In this document: one piece after another, positions 1 to 6,631 of the stretch
How positions within the stretch are numbered: position 1 is the stretch's first letter
Layout of the letters: every line of letters starts with the position of its first letter
DNA from: Deltaproteobacteria bacterium CG_4_8_14_3_um_filter_43_13
GTDB lineage: Bacteria; Desulfobacterota; UBA8473
DNA: 12,412 bases
Assembly: GCA_002782605.1 (NCBI GenBank)
Contig: PFIF01000300.1
Location: 1-12,412, forward strand
Reading direction: 5' to 3'
Program-made: the position numbers and the translations under genes
The notes under the pieces: model-generated
Told to the model about the DNA's origin: nothing
Database searches by the model: none
What the model saw: only the letters and a program-made list of their open reading frames with translations

Positions 1-272
1 CCCTGATAAACGCTATAATCAATATTAAGGACAATAAAGAGGATATATTGTCGTACTCCGCCGGGGGACTTAAAGATTTTACACGAATTGCAGCCAGTCA
101 TCCTACGATGTGGAAAGACATCTTTCTAATGAACAAAGAAAACGTGCTGAATAGCATAACTCATTTTCAGTCATCCCTGGAGGAAATAAAGAGGGCCATT
201 GCAGAAGAGGACTCGGAAAAGCTGGTATCCGAATTTCAAAAATCAAGAGAAGTAAGGAGAGCTATTAAATAA
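1..272 (+). CDS. tyrA: Prephenate/arogenate dehydrogenase, C-terminal end (partial)
   Basis: This is the last 89 codons of a gene that enters from the left edge; the reading frame is open from base 3 with no stop upstream. The peptide has the C-terminal helical dimerisation region typical of TyrA: the conserved block SAGGLKDFTRIAASHP followed by MWKDIFLMN, then an amphipathic stretch rich in Glu and Lys ending at a TAA. TyrA oxidatively decarboxylates prephenate (or arogenate) on the way to tyrosine, in the cytosol. The NAD(P)-binding N-terminal domain lies outside the window. A TTG at position 48 would give a 74-residue ORF, but similarity to TyrA continues upstream of it, so it is not the real start. 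The next gene, aroA, belongs to the same aromatic amino acid route. Confidence 0.88.
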   Translation, partial: LINAIINIKDNKEDILSYSAGGLKDFTRIAASHPTMWKDIFLMNKENVLNSITHFQSSLEEIKRAIAEEDSEKLVSEFQKSREVRRAIK

Positions 273-276
273 ATTT

Positions 277-361
277 GTAACTACTTCAGGTAGATAGACT
301 GAAGGCGGAAGGCATTTAGGACACTTCAGCCTTCGGTCTTCAGCCTAAACACCTGGGTAAT
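277..361. repeat. Intergenic inverted-repeat element, copy A (tyrA/aroA gap)
   Basis: This 85-base element fills almost the whole tyrA-aroA gap. Its left arm (277-312) starts GTAACTACTTCAGGTAG and runs into CTGAAGGC and GGAAGGC. Its right arm (328-361) is an imperfect reverse complement, containing GCCTTCGGTCTTCAG and ending CCTGGGTAAT. The outer motif resembles the ends of the elements at 1673-1776 and 5194-5360, but the inner units (GAAGGC type) differ. In RNA it could form a long imperfect hairpin. The right end directly abuts the aroA Shine-Dalgarno sequence (AAGG, 362-365). No flanking duplication is visible. Confidence 0.6.
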
Positions 362-370
362 AAGGTAACA

Positions 371-1660
371 TTGGAAAAGACAGTCATTGAACGAAAAGGA
401 GGGTTAAAAGGAGAAGTAACCGTACCTGGAGATAAATCTATATCTCATAGGGCTGTCATTATTGGTTCTCTGGCAAAGGGCAAGACCAGAATTATAGAAC
501 CCTCGAGAGGTGACGACAATCTTAGAACCCTGAATGCCTTTCGAATGATGGGCATTGAAGTGGATGAGCCAAAAGTAGACCAACTGATAATAAATGGCAG
601 GGGGTTATACGGTCTGACCGAACCTGAAGATGTTATAGACGCTGGCAACTCTGGAACCACTGTCCGACTTTTAACAGGTCTTTTAACTGGACAAAGGTTT
701 TTCTCTGTAATTACTGGGGACAGATACCTCCGCAAGAGGCCCATGAAGAGAGTTGTCGAACCTCTTAGTTCAATGGGGGCTAAAATTTGGGGAAGAGAAA
801 ACGGTAATTTTGCCCCACTGGCTATCAATGGGACAAGGCTAAACCCTATTGATTATGTCTCTCCTATTGCCAGTGCCCAAGTTAAGTCAGCTATCCTTTT
901 AGCCGGTCTTTATGCTGATGGAGTCACAAAGATAACTGAACCTTCCCTGTCAAGGGATCACACTGAGCGCATGCTCAGGTTCTTTGGCGCCAATTTAAAA
1001 AGGAAGGACAACTCGGTCAGCATAGCCGGTGGATCAAACCTGGAGGGAAGGGAGCTTGAGATTCCAGGTGATATCTCTTCGGCTGCCTTTTTTATAGTAG
1101 CGGCATTAATCATCCCAAATTCGGAGGTTTTCTTAAAGCGAGTTGGGGTAAACCCAAGTCGTACCGGGATATTAGAAGTATTGAAAAAAATGGGGGCAAA
1201 CATTCAATTATTGAATGAATATGAAACATGGGGAGAACCTGTAGCAGACATACTGGTTAAAACCAGCCGGCTTAAAGGAACCAAAATTGATGGAGACCTC
1301 ATACCAAAAACAATAGACGAACTTCCTATCCTGTCTCTTGCGGCATCAGTAGCAGAGGGGGACACAGTCATCAAGGATGCCAAAGAATTAAGGGTTAAAG
1401 AAACCGATAGGATCAAGGCTGTTGCCTCTGAACTAAAGAAATTTGGAGCAGAGGTAGAGGAGTTCGATGATGGTATGAGGATATCAGGCAAAGATAAGTT
1501 AATGGGATGTAACTGCCAGAGTTTCGGGGATCATCGCATTGCCATGTCACTGATAATTGCCGGTCTCATGGCATCAGGTAAGACTGTTGTAGAAGATACT
1601 TCTTGTATTGGAACATCGTTCCCTGAGTTTAGAGATAAACTGTTTTCTCTTATTCAGTAG
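371..1660 (+). CDS. aroA: 3-phosphoshikimate 1-carboxyvinyltransferase (EPSP synthase), class II type
   Basis: This enzyme transfers the enolpyruvyl group of PEP to shikimate-3-phosphate, the sixth step of the shikimate pathway, in the cytosol. At 429 residues it has normal length. Visible motifs are GDKSISHR (20-27), DAGNSGTTVR (90-99), RPMKR (123-127), SAQVK (168-172), RDHTE (195-199), the catalytic Asp in IDELP (Asp316), KETDR (343-347) and FGDHR (385-389). The set GDKX, NXTR (NGTR, 153-156), SAQXK and RXHXE is the one used to define class II enzymes, which are often less sensitive to glyphosate. The start is a TTG at 371 with AAGG five bases upstream. There is no closer ATG, and the GDKSISHR block sits at the expected distance from the N-terminus. 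It follows tyrA in the same direction. Confidence 0.96.
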   Translation: MEKTVIERKGGLKGEVTVPGDKSISHRAVIIGSLAKGKTRIIEPSRGDDNLRTLNAFRMMGIEVDEPKVDQLIINGRGLYGLTEPEDVIDAGNSGTTVRLLTGLLTGQRFFSVITGDRYLRKRPMKRVVEPLSSMGAKIWGRENGNFAPLAINGTRLNPIDYVSPIASAQVKSAILLAGLYADGVTKITEPSLSRDHTERMLRFFGANLKRKDNSVSIAGGSNLEGRELEIPGDISSAAFFIVAALIIPNSEVFLKRVGVNPSRTGILEVLKKMGANIQLLNEYETWGEPVADILVKTSRLKGTKIDGDLIPKTIDELPILSLAASVAEGDTVIKDAKELRVKETDRIKAVASELKKFGAEVEEFDDGMRISGKDKLMGCNCQSFGDHRIAMSLIIAGLMASGKTVVEDTSCIGTSFPEFRDKLFSLIQ

Positions 1661-1664
1661 TTTA

Positions 1665-1785
1665 ACGTGAAGGTAACTACTCAGGCACAAAGTGGCAAAG
1701 GCACATAGGCACAAAGCAGAGCGGAGCAGGGTCGTTTCGTTGTTTTTTCCTACTTTGTGCCTACCTGAATACTTACACGTGAAGG
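1665..1785. repeat. Intergenic inverted-repeat element, copy B, with flanking direct repeats (MITE-like)
   Basis: The core spans 1673-1776. It begins GTAACTACTCAGG and ends with the reverse complement of GTAAGTATTCAGG (11 of 13 matches between ends). Just inside lie GCACAAAG units on the left and CTTTGTGC on the right, so the arms pair further. The 8-9 base string ACGTGAAGG occurs on both sides, at 1665-1673 and 1777-1785, which looks like a target-site duplication. The element is about 104 bases and has no coding capacity. It separates aroA (stop at 1660) from cmk in a cluster where undisturbed junctions are about 20 nt. Confidence 0.62.
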
Positions 1786-1803
1786 TCAGGCAATTGCCTG
1801 ACC
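1784..1803. promoter_or_regulatory. Perfect 20-bp palindrome just upstream of the cmk ribosome binding site
   Basis: GGTCAGGCAATTGCCTGACC is fully self-complementary. In RNA it would form a stable stem of about 8 bp with an AAUU loop. It ends one base before the AGGA Shine-Dalgarno sequence (1804-1807) of cmk and has no trailing U-run, so it is not a standard intrinsic terminator. A related hairpin, GACAGGCG-TCT-CGCCTGTC, precedes the small gene near the right end at a similar distance from its start codon. A role in translation, RNA stability or protein binding is inferred. Confidence 0.5.
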
Positions 1804-1818
1804 AGGATATTGGTAAAT

Positions 1819-2505
1819 ATGAAAAAGGGCATCATCATTGCCATTGATGGCCCATCAGGTGCAGGGAAAAGCACAATAAGCAAAATTTTAGCAAAAAAGC
1901 TGAACTATCTCTATATCGATACTGGAGCTATGTATCGGGCAGTCGCCTTGAGTACCCTTGAAAAAAATATTAGTATCGATGACGAAGATAGGCTTTCACA
2001 AATGTGTTTAGAGATGGATATCTCACTCAGTAGCAAAAACGGATCTTTAAGAGTGCTGTTAAATGGGAAGGATGTTACAGAGGCAATAAGATCTTCCAGC
2101 GTGAGTCTGCTGGCATCAAGCGTCTCTGCTAAAAAGGTTGTAAGGGATGCATTATTAAGTGTACAAAGAAAGATGGGGGAAGATGGGGGGGTCGTTATAG
2201 AGGGAAGAGATATTGGAACAGTGGTTTTCCCTGATGCCGATATTAAATTCTATCTTGATGCTTTATCAGAAGAAAGGGGGAAAAGGAGACACAGAGAATT
2301 AATAGCAAGAGGAGAAAAAGTCAGCTTAGATACGGTTACAAGGGAAACAATTCAAAGAGACCGTAACGACAGTTCGAGAAAATATGCCCCGCTAAAACCT
2401 GCCATTGATTCTATTAATATTGATTCTACCGACAGGACTATTGAAGAAGTTGTAGAGAAGTTCTTGGAGATTATTAGAGGAATAAAAAAGTGTTGGAAAA
2501 AATAA
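1819..2505 (+). CDS. cmk: (d)CMP kinase (cytidylate kinase)
   Basis: Cytidylate kinase phosphorylates CMP and dCMP with ATP, supplying CDP/dCDP for nucleic acid and phospholipid synthesis in the cytosol. From the ATG at 1819 the protein has 228 residues, the usual size. It shows the P-loop GPSGAGKST (11-19), the substrate-site motif DTGAMYR (34-40), GRDIGTVVFP (129-138) and the lid/arginine motif RDRNDSSR (180-187). A TTG at 1810 would add three residues, but it lies only two bases after the AGGA at 1804-1807, so ATG 1819 (spacing 11) is preferred. The gene is followed 20 nt later by rpsA, the conserved cmk-rpsA pairing seen in many Gram-negative bacteria. A palindrome sits immediately before its ribosome binding site. 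Confidence 0.95.
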   Translation: MKKGIIIAIDGPSGAGKSTISKILAKKLNYLYIDTGAMYRAVALSTLEKNISIDDEDRLSQMCLEMDISLSSKNGSLRVLLNGKDVTEAIRSSSVSLLASSVSAKKVVRDALLSVQRKMGEDGGVVIEGRDIGTVVFPDADIKFYLDALSEERGKRRHRELIARGEKVSLDTVTRETIQRDRNDSSRKYAPLKPAIDSINIDSTDRTIEEVVEKFLEIIRGIKKCWKK

Positions 2506-2525
2506 TTTAGGAGGATAACCTTTTA

Positions 2526-4277
2526 ATGGAAAAAGAAGCTGATGTGGTTCAAAATAAAGATTCTATTTATGATAGAAAGGATGCAGACACAGATACTACC
2601 TCAAGAAACAAGAGTTCTGATGCCGATGAAAGTTTTGAGCAGCTTTACGAAAACAGTTTAAACAAGTTGCAAGAAGGGGAAGTAGTAAGAGGGAAAGTTA
2701 TTCAGATAACTGAAAACAATATTATGGTAGATGTGGGTTATAAGTCTGAAGGACAGGTGTCGACTAAAGAATTCTTGAATGAGCGGGGAGAGCTAACTGT
2801 AAATATTGGCGATGAGGTTGACGTATTACTTGAGCGAAGAGAGGATAAAAATGGATCTGTGGTTTTATCCAAAAATAAGGCAGACAAGTTGAAAGTATGG
2901 GATGAAATTAGCAGAATTTTTGATGAAGATAACGTCATTGAGGGAGAAATCGTTTCCAGGGTGAAAGGTGGATTTGCCGTGGATATTGGTGTTAATGCAT
3001 TTTTACCTGGGTCACAGGTCGATCTTCGCCCTGTTAGAAATTTTGAAGAATCCATTGGTAAAAAGTTTAATTTTAAGATAATAAAATTCAACAAAAAACA
3101 GGGGAATATCGTTTTATCTAGAAGAGCCATCATGGAAAAAGAAAGAGAGGGTTTGAGAAAAAGAACCCTAAAAACGCTGGAAGAGGGGCAAATAATTGAA
3201 GGTACAGTAAAAAATATTACCGACTATGGTGTTTTTATAGACTTAGGAGGAATTGATGGTCTGCTGCATATCACAGATCTATCCTGGGGTAAGATAACCC
3301 ATCCTCAGGATTTGTGTTCAATAGGAGACAAACTAAAGGCTAAAGTCATAAAATTTGACAGAGAAAACGAAAGGGTCTCATTAGGGTTAAAACAAATCAC
3401 ACCTGCCCCCTGGACCAGTGCAGATGAAAAGTATCCAATAGGCTCAAGGGTTAAGGGAAAAGTAGTCGGTCTGGCAGATTATGGCGCCTTCGTTAGGCTG
3501 GAAGAAGGGATTGAGGGGTTAGTGCACATTTCTGAGATGTCCTGGACTCGAAAGATAAGACATCCATCGAAAGTTGTGGCCATAGGTGACGAAATAGATG
3601 CTGTAGTTCTGGATATTGATACGTCTAGAAAGAGAATTTCTTTGGGTATAAAACAAATAGAACCAAATCCCTGGGCTATGGTTAAAGAGAAATATCCCTT
3701 AGGCACAAAGATTAAAGGTGTCATTAAAAATGTGACCGACTTTGGTATATTTGTAGGCATAGAGGAAGGAATTGATGGATTGGTTCATATATCAGATATT
3801 TCCTGGAAACAGAAAATAAAGAACCCCTCGGAGTTATATCATAAAGGTCAAAGTGTGGAGGCAGTCGTCCTGAATGTGGACCAGGAGAATGAAAGGTTCT
3901 CCCTGGGTATCAAACAGCTTGAACCTGATCCATGGGATACACTGCTAAAAAAGTATAAGCCGGGTGACGTAATATCGGGGACTGTTACCAATATCACTGA
4001 TTTTGGTATATTTGTTGAAATAGAAGAGGGGATCGAAGGTTTAGTTCACGTCTCTGAAATTAGTAAAGAAAAGGTGGAAAAAGCCGCAGATTTTGCTAAA
4101 GTTGGAGAAAAGATTTCTGCTCTTATTATCAATATCGCTGAGAAAGAAAGAAAGATCGGGTTGAGCATTAAAGAGCTGCATAAGATGTCAGAAAAAGCTG
4201 ATTTTCAGAAATTTTCAGCTAACAAAGAATCCGCCACCTCCAATTTGGGAGAACTAATTAGAAAAGAACTTGAGTAA
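2526..4277 (+). CDS. rpsA: 30S ribosomal protein S1, six S1 domains
   Basis: S1 binds mRNA on the 30S subunit and promotes initiation on structured or weakly Shine-Dalgarno-driven messages. The 583-residue protein contains six S1 (OB-fold) repeats at about 50-117, 136-200, 221-290, 306-377, 393-464 and 480-550. Repeats 3 to 6 share the typical core GxVxxITDFGIFVxIxEGIEGLVHISE. The first two are more divergent, as expected for the ribosome-binding domains. A polar N-terminal tail of roughly 33 residues precedes the segment ESFEQLYENSL, which resembles the start of E. coli S1. The long start is kept because TAGGAGGAT (2508-2516) lies at good distance from ATG 2526. sppA follows 24 nt downstream. 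No ispH gene lies between cmk and rpsA, unlike in some relatives. Confidence 0.97.
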   Translation: MEKEADVVQNKDSIYDRKDADTDTTSRNKSSDADESFEQLYENSLNKLQEGEVVRGKVIQITENNIMVDVGYKSEGQVSTKEFLNERGELTVNIGDEVDVLLERREDKNGSVVLSKNKADKLKVWDEISRIFDEDNVIEGEIVSRVKGGFAVDIGVNAFLPGSQVDLRPVRNFEESIGKKFNFKIIKFNKKQGNIVLSRRAIMEKEREGLRKRTLKTLEEGQIIEGTVKNITDYGVFIDLGGIDGLLHITDLSWGKITHPQDLCSIGDKLKAKVIKFDRENERVSLGLKQITPAPWTSADEKYPIGSRVKGKVVGLADYGAFVRLEEGIEGLVHISEMSWTRKIRHPSKVVAIGDEIDAVVLDIDTSRKRISLGIKQIEPNPWAMVKEKYPLGTKIKGVIKNVTDFGIFVGIEEGIDGLVHISDISWKQKIKNPSELYHKGQSVEAVVLNVDQENERFSLGIKQLEPDPWDTLLKKYKPGDVISGTVTNITDFGIFVEIEEGIEGLVHVSEISKEKVEKAADFAKVGEKISALIINIAEKERKIGLSIKELHKMSEKADFQKFSANKESATSNLGELIRKELE

Positions 4278-4301
4278 AAAAACAGAACGCGAGGTTGAAA
4301 G

Positions 4302-5189
4302 ATGAAAAGGCATCCCGTTTTACTGGGTATTATAATACTAGGAATACTCCTAATTGTCTTCTTCATCACTGTATTTGCTATTACATATACTTCTGGGAAT
4401 ACCGTCCTTGCCATGGGCGATAAGGTTGCGGTGGTAGATACTAAAGGAGTAATTAAGGATTCCACAACTATTATAGAGCAACTTTTAAGGTTTAAAAAGG
4501 ATAAGAGTGTCAAGGCAATTGTGTTGAGAATTGACTCTCCAGGAGGTGCTGTTGGGCCAACTCAAGAAATCTATGAAGAGGTGAAAAAGATCAGAGAGAA
4601 AAAAAAGGTATTGGTCTCTATGGGGTCTCTAGCAGCCTCAGGCGGTTATTATATAGCCTGCGCTGCTGATAAAATAATAGCAAACCCAGGAACTATAACC
4701 GGAAGTATCGGTGTAATCATTGAGTTCGGTAATATGGAAGAACTCATGAAAAAAATTGGGTTCAAAAGTGTAATAATCAAGAGTGGTGAGTATAAAGACG
4801 TTATGTCTCCTTTCAGAAGTATAACAGACAAAGAAAAAACTATACTCCGTGGGGTTGTTGACAGTGTTCACAATCAATTTATTGAAGCAGTAGTGGAGGG
4901 TAGAAAGTTAAAAAGAGAGGATGTGGCTAAGATCGCAGATGGAAGGATATTTTCGGGAGAACAGGCTAAGGCATTGGGTTTGGTTGATTCTCTTGGTAAC
5001 CTTCAAGATGCTATCGGGGTGGCATCTGAACTTGCAGGTATCAAGGGTGAACCAAATGTAATTTATCCCCCCAAAGACAGATTCTCGATACTGGATTTTT
5101 TATTCCAACGAATGGCAACAGATTTCATTAATTATCTAGAAAATAAAAGTTGCCAGTTTAATTATCTATTTGTTCCCAATAGGTTATAA
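4302..5189 (+). CDS. sppA: Signal peptide peptidase SppA, short 36K-type
   Basis: SppA is a membrane-anchored serine protease that degrades cleaved signal peptides in the cytoplasmic membrane, with its catalytic domain facing the outside. The protein has 295 residues. A single hydrophobic segment covers about residues 6-28 after a short basic N-terminus. The Ser/Lys dyad is recognisable: Ser113 in LAASGGYY and Lys165 in SGEYKD, 52 residues apart, the same separation as in the Bacillus subtilis enzyme. Other family blocks are RIDSPGG (76-82) and TGSIGV (133-138). The length matches the single-domain form, not the tandem E. coli form. GAGG (4291-4294) precedes the ATG. It lies in the rpsA-ihfB interval, and the element at 5194-5360 begins five bases after its stop codon. 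Confidence 0.94.
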   Translation: MKRHPVLLGIIILGILLIVFFITVFAITYTSGNTVLAMGDKVAVVDTKGVIKDSTTIIEQLLRFKKDKSVKAIVLRIDSPGGAVGPTQEIYEEVKKIREKKKVLVSMGSLAASGGYYIACAADKIIANPGTITGSIGVIIEFGNMEELMKKIGFKSVIIKSGEYKDVMSPFRSITDKEKTILRGVVDSVHNQFIEAVVEGRKLKREDVAKIADGRIFSGEQAKALGLVDSLGNLQDAIGVASELAGIKGEPNVIYPPKDRFSILDFLFQRMATDFINYLENKSCQFNYLFVPNRL

Positions 5190-5193
5190 CTAT

Positions 5194-5360
5194 TTAACTA
5201 TTCAGGTAGGCACAGAGGCACAAAGCAGAAAATGCGGGCACAAAGTTGCAAAGGCACATAGGCACAAAGTCATAATATTGTTCTCTGCTTTGTGCCTTTG
5301 CCACTCTGTGCCTTTGTGCCTCAAGCTTGTGCCTTTGCCACTTTGTGCCTGAGTAGTTAC
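5194..5360. repeat. Intergenic inverted-repeat element, copy C, built from GGCACAAAG units
   Basis: The left end is TTAACTATTCAGG and the right end is the reverse complement of GTAACTACTCAGG. Between them the left half repeats units such as GGCACAGAG, GGCACAAAG and TTGCAAAGGCAC. The right half repeats their complements CTTTGTGCC, GTGCCTTTGCC and CTCTGTGCC. The whole 167 bases could fold into one long imperfect hairpin, or slip among several registers. Short ORFs that cross it on both strands are low-complexity artefacts. It occupies the sppA-ihfB gap. No clear flanking duplication is visible (ATAACTAT versus CATAGCTT). Confidence 0.65.
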
Positions 5361-5385
5361 CATAGCTTTATGAAAGGAAACTGCT

Positions 5386-5664
5386 ATGACAAAGAGTAAA
5401 CTAGTTGAAAAAATATCTGAAAACCTCACTAGCATAACCAAGAAAGATATCAAAGTAATAGTTGATGTTATTTTTGATAGCATGATTGATTCACTAAAAA
5501 AGGGCGAAAGAATTGAAATCCGTGGATTTGGAAGCTTTAAAGTAAAGGAAAGAAACGCCAGGAATGGAAGAAATCCCAAGACTGGAATCATTGTGAACAT
5601 CCCTGAAAAAAAGACCATATTTTTTAAACCTGGTAAGGAGCTTAAAAAAAAAGTGGATTATTAG
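5386..5664 (+). CDS. ihfB: IHF beta-type DNA-bending protein (HU/IHF family)
   Basis: This 92-residue protein is a small nucleoid protein that dimerises and bends DNA. The family core is visible: GFGSF (47-51), the beta-arm RNGRNPKTG (59-67) whose Pro intercalates at the DNA kink, and FKPGKELKKKV near the C-terminus. GRNPKTG together with the position downstream of rpsA, as in E. coli cmk-rpsA-ihfB, favours the IHF beta subunit over HU. Sequence alone does not exclude a homodimeric HU-like role. AAAGGA (5373-5378) lies seven bases before the ATG. The Ppx/GppA gene follows 19 nt later, so the two are probably co-transcribed. Confidence 0.88.
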   Translation: MTKSKLVEKISENLTSITKKDIKVIVDVIFDSMIDSLKKGERIEIRGFGSFKVKERNARNGRNPKTGIIVNIPEKKTIFFKPGKELKKKVDY

Positions 5665-5683
5665 AGAGTAGTGGGGGTAAGTA

Positions 5684-6616
5684 ATGACACGGGTTGCCTC
5701 CGTTGATATTGGCACCAATACCATTCGTCTTTTAATTGCTGATGTAGATAAGACAAAAGAACTTAGCAGAATACTGACAAAGAGGAACATAACTAGACTG
5801 GGAGAAGGGTTTATTAAAAAAAGGGAGATATCCGGGAAAGCAATCCAAAGAAGCATCAAAGTCTTAAAGGAGTATTTGAACTTAGTGAATGAATACAGTG
5901 CAAAAAAAACCTTAGCAGTAGCCACCAGCGCCGTTAGAGAAGCTGCCAATAAAAATGAATTTATGATGGAGATATATCGAAACACAGGTTTAGAAATACA
6001 GGTCGTTTCAGAAAAAGAAGAGGCCGGTATGACATTAACAGGTGTTCTATCGATTATAAACGAAGTTATTGGTAGAGCCTTAGTCATAGATATTGGAGGA
6101 GGAAGCACGGAATTTATCATTATTGAAGGCAAAATCCCTGTAACGACTCACAGCTTAGACCTTGGAGCAGTATACCTAACTGAAAGATTCATCCACACTG
6201 ACCCTCCAACACCTTTAGAATTGCAAAACTTAAGAGAGTTTGTTGACAAAAGACTATCCTCCCTGACATTGGCAGGATTTTCTTTTTCTTCTTTATTAGG
6301 TACGGCTGGGACGATCACTACACTAGCGGCAATTGACCAAGAAATGAGCACCTATGACCCAGAGAAGATAAACAAATATGTCTTAACCAGAGAAGCGGTA
6401 AAGAGCATTTACAATAGTCTAAAGAGTCTTAATAGAGTCGAACGATGCTCAACCCCCGGCTTGGAGAGGGGAAGAGAGGATATAATTTTGGCTGGCACTA
6501 TTGTTCTCCTGAGTATCATGGAAACCCTTAATTCTAATGAAATAACGGTTAGCGATTTTGGGCTTTTGGAAGGAATAATTATGGACAGTTACGGAAAAAT
6601 TGAAAACCTTTTCTAG
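5684..6616 (+). CDS. Ppx/GppA family phosphatase (exopolyphosphatase or pppGpp phosphohydrolase)
   Basis: Members of this ASKHA-fold family remove terminal phosphate from polyphosphate and/or convert pppGpp to ppGpp. The 310-residue protein carries the first phosphate loop ASVDIGTNTIRLL (5-17), the RLGEGF segment (38-43), ATSAVREA (80-87), the KEEA motif with the catalytic glutamate (111-114), the second loop DIGGGSTEF (136-144) and GTAGTITTLAAID. It is the short, N-terminal-only form, without the HD-like C-terminal half of the long E. coli enzymes. Such short forms occur in many phyla. Which substrate it prefers cannot be told from sequence. It is 19 nt after ihfB and 15 nt before the radical SAM gene, so all three probably share a transcript. 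Confidence 0.9.
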   Translation: MTRVASVDIGTNTIRLLIADVDKTKELSRILTKRNITRLGEGFIKKREISGKAIQRSIKVLKEYLNLVNEYSAKKTLAVATSAVREAANKNEFMMEIYRNTGLEIQVVSEKEEAGMTLTGVLSIINEVIGRALVIDIGGGSTEFIIIEGKIPVTTHSLDLGAVYLTERFIHTDPPTPLELQNLREFVDKRLSSLTLAGFSFSSLLGTAGTITTLAAIDQEMSTYDPEKINKYVLTREAVKSIYNSLKSLNRVERCSTPGLERGREDIILAGTIVLLSIMETLNSNEITVSDFGLLEGIIMDSYGKIENLF

Positions 6617-6631
6617 AATACGGGGTATAAG

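Noticed and set aside
48..50. TTG as the start of a small 74-residue gene
   Set aside because: The same frame is open to the window edge and continues TyrA-like sequence upstream, so the gene is a partial tyrA.
1810..1818. TTG start for cmk
   Set aside because: The Shine-Dalgarno sequence is only two bases away, and the P-loop already sits at the usual distance from ATG 1819.
5194..5360. CRISPR array
   Set aside because: Units are 8-12 bases, degenerate and arranged as inverted halves. There are no 25-40 base repeats with unique spacers and no cas genes.
5170..5618. Open frames across the sppA-ihfB gap on both strands
   Set aside because: Their peptides (for example HKVAKAHRHKV and LCLCAFATLC) are translations of the GGCACAAAG repeat units, and one overlaps ihfB. 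They are repeat artefacts.
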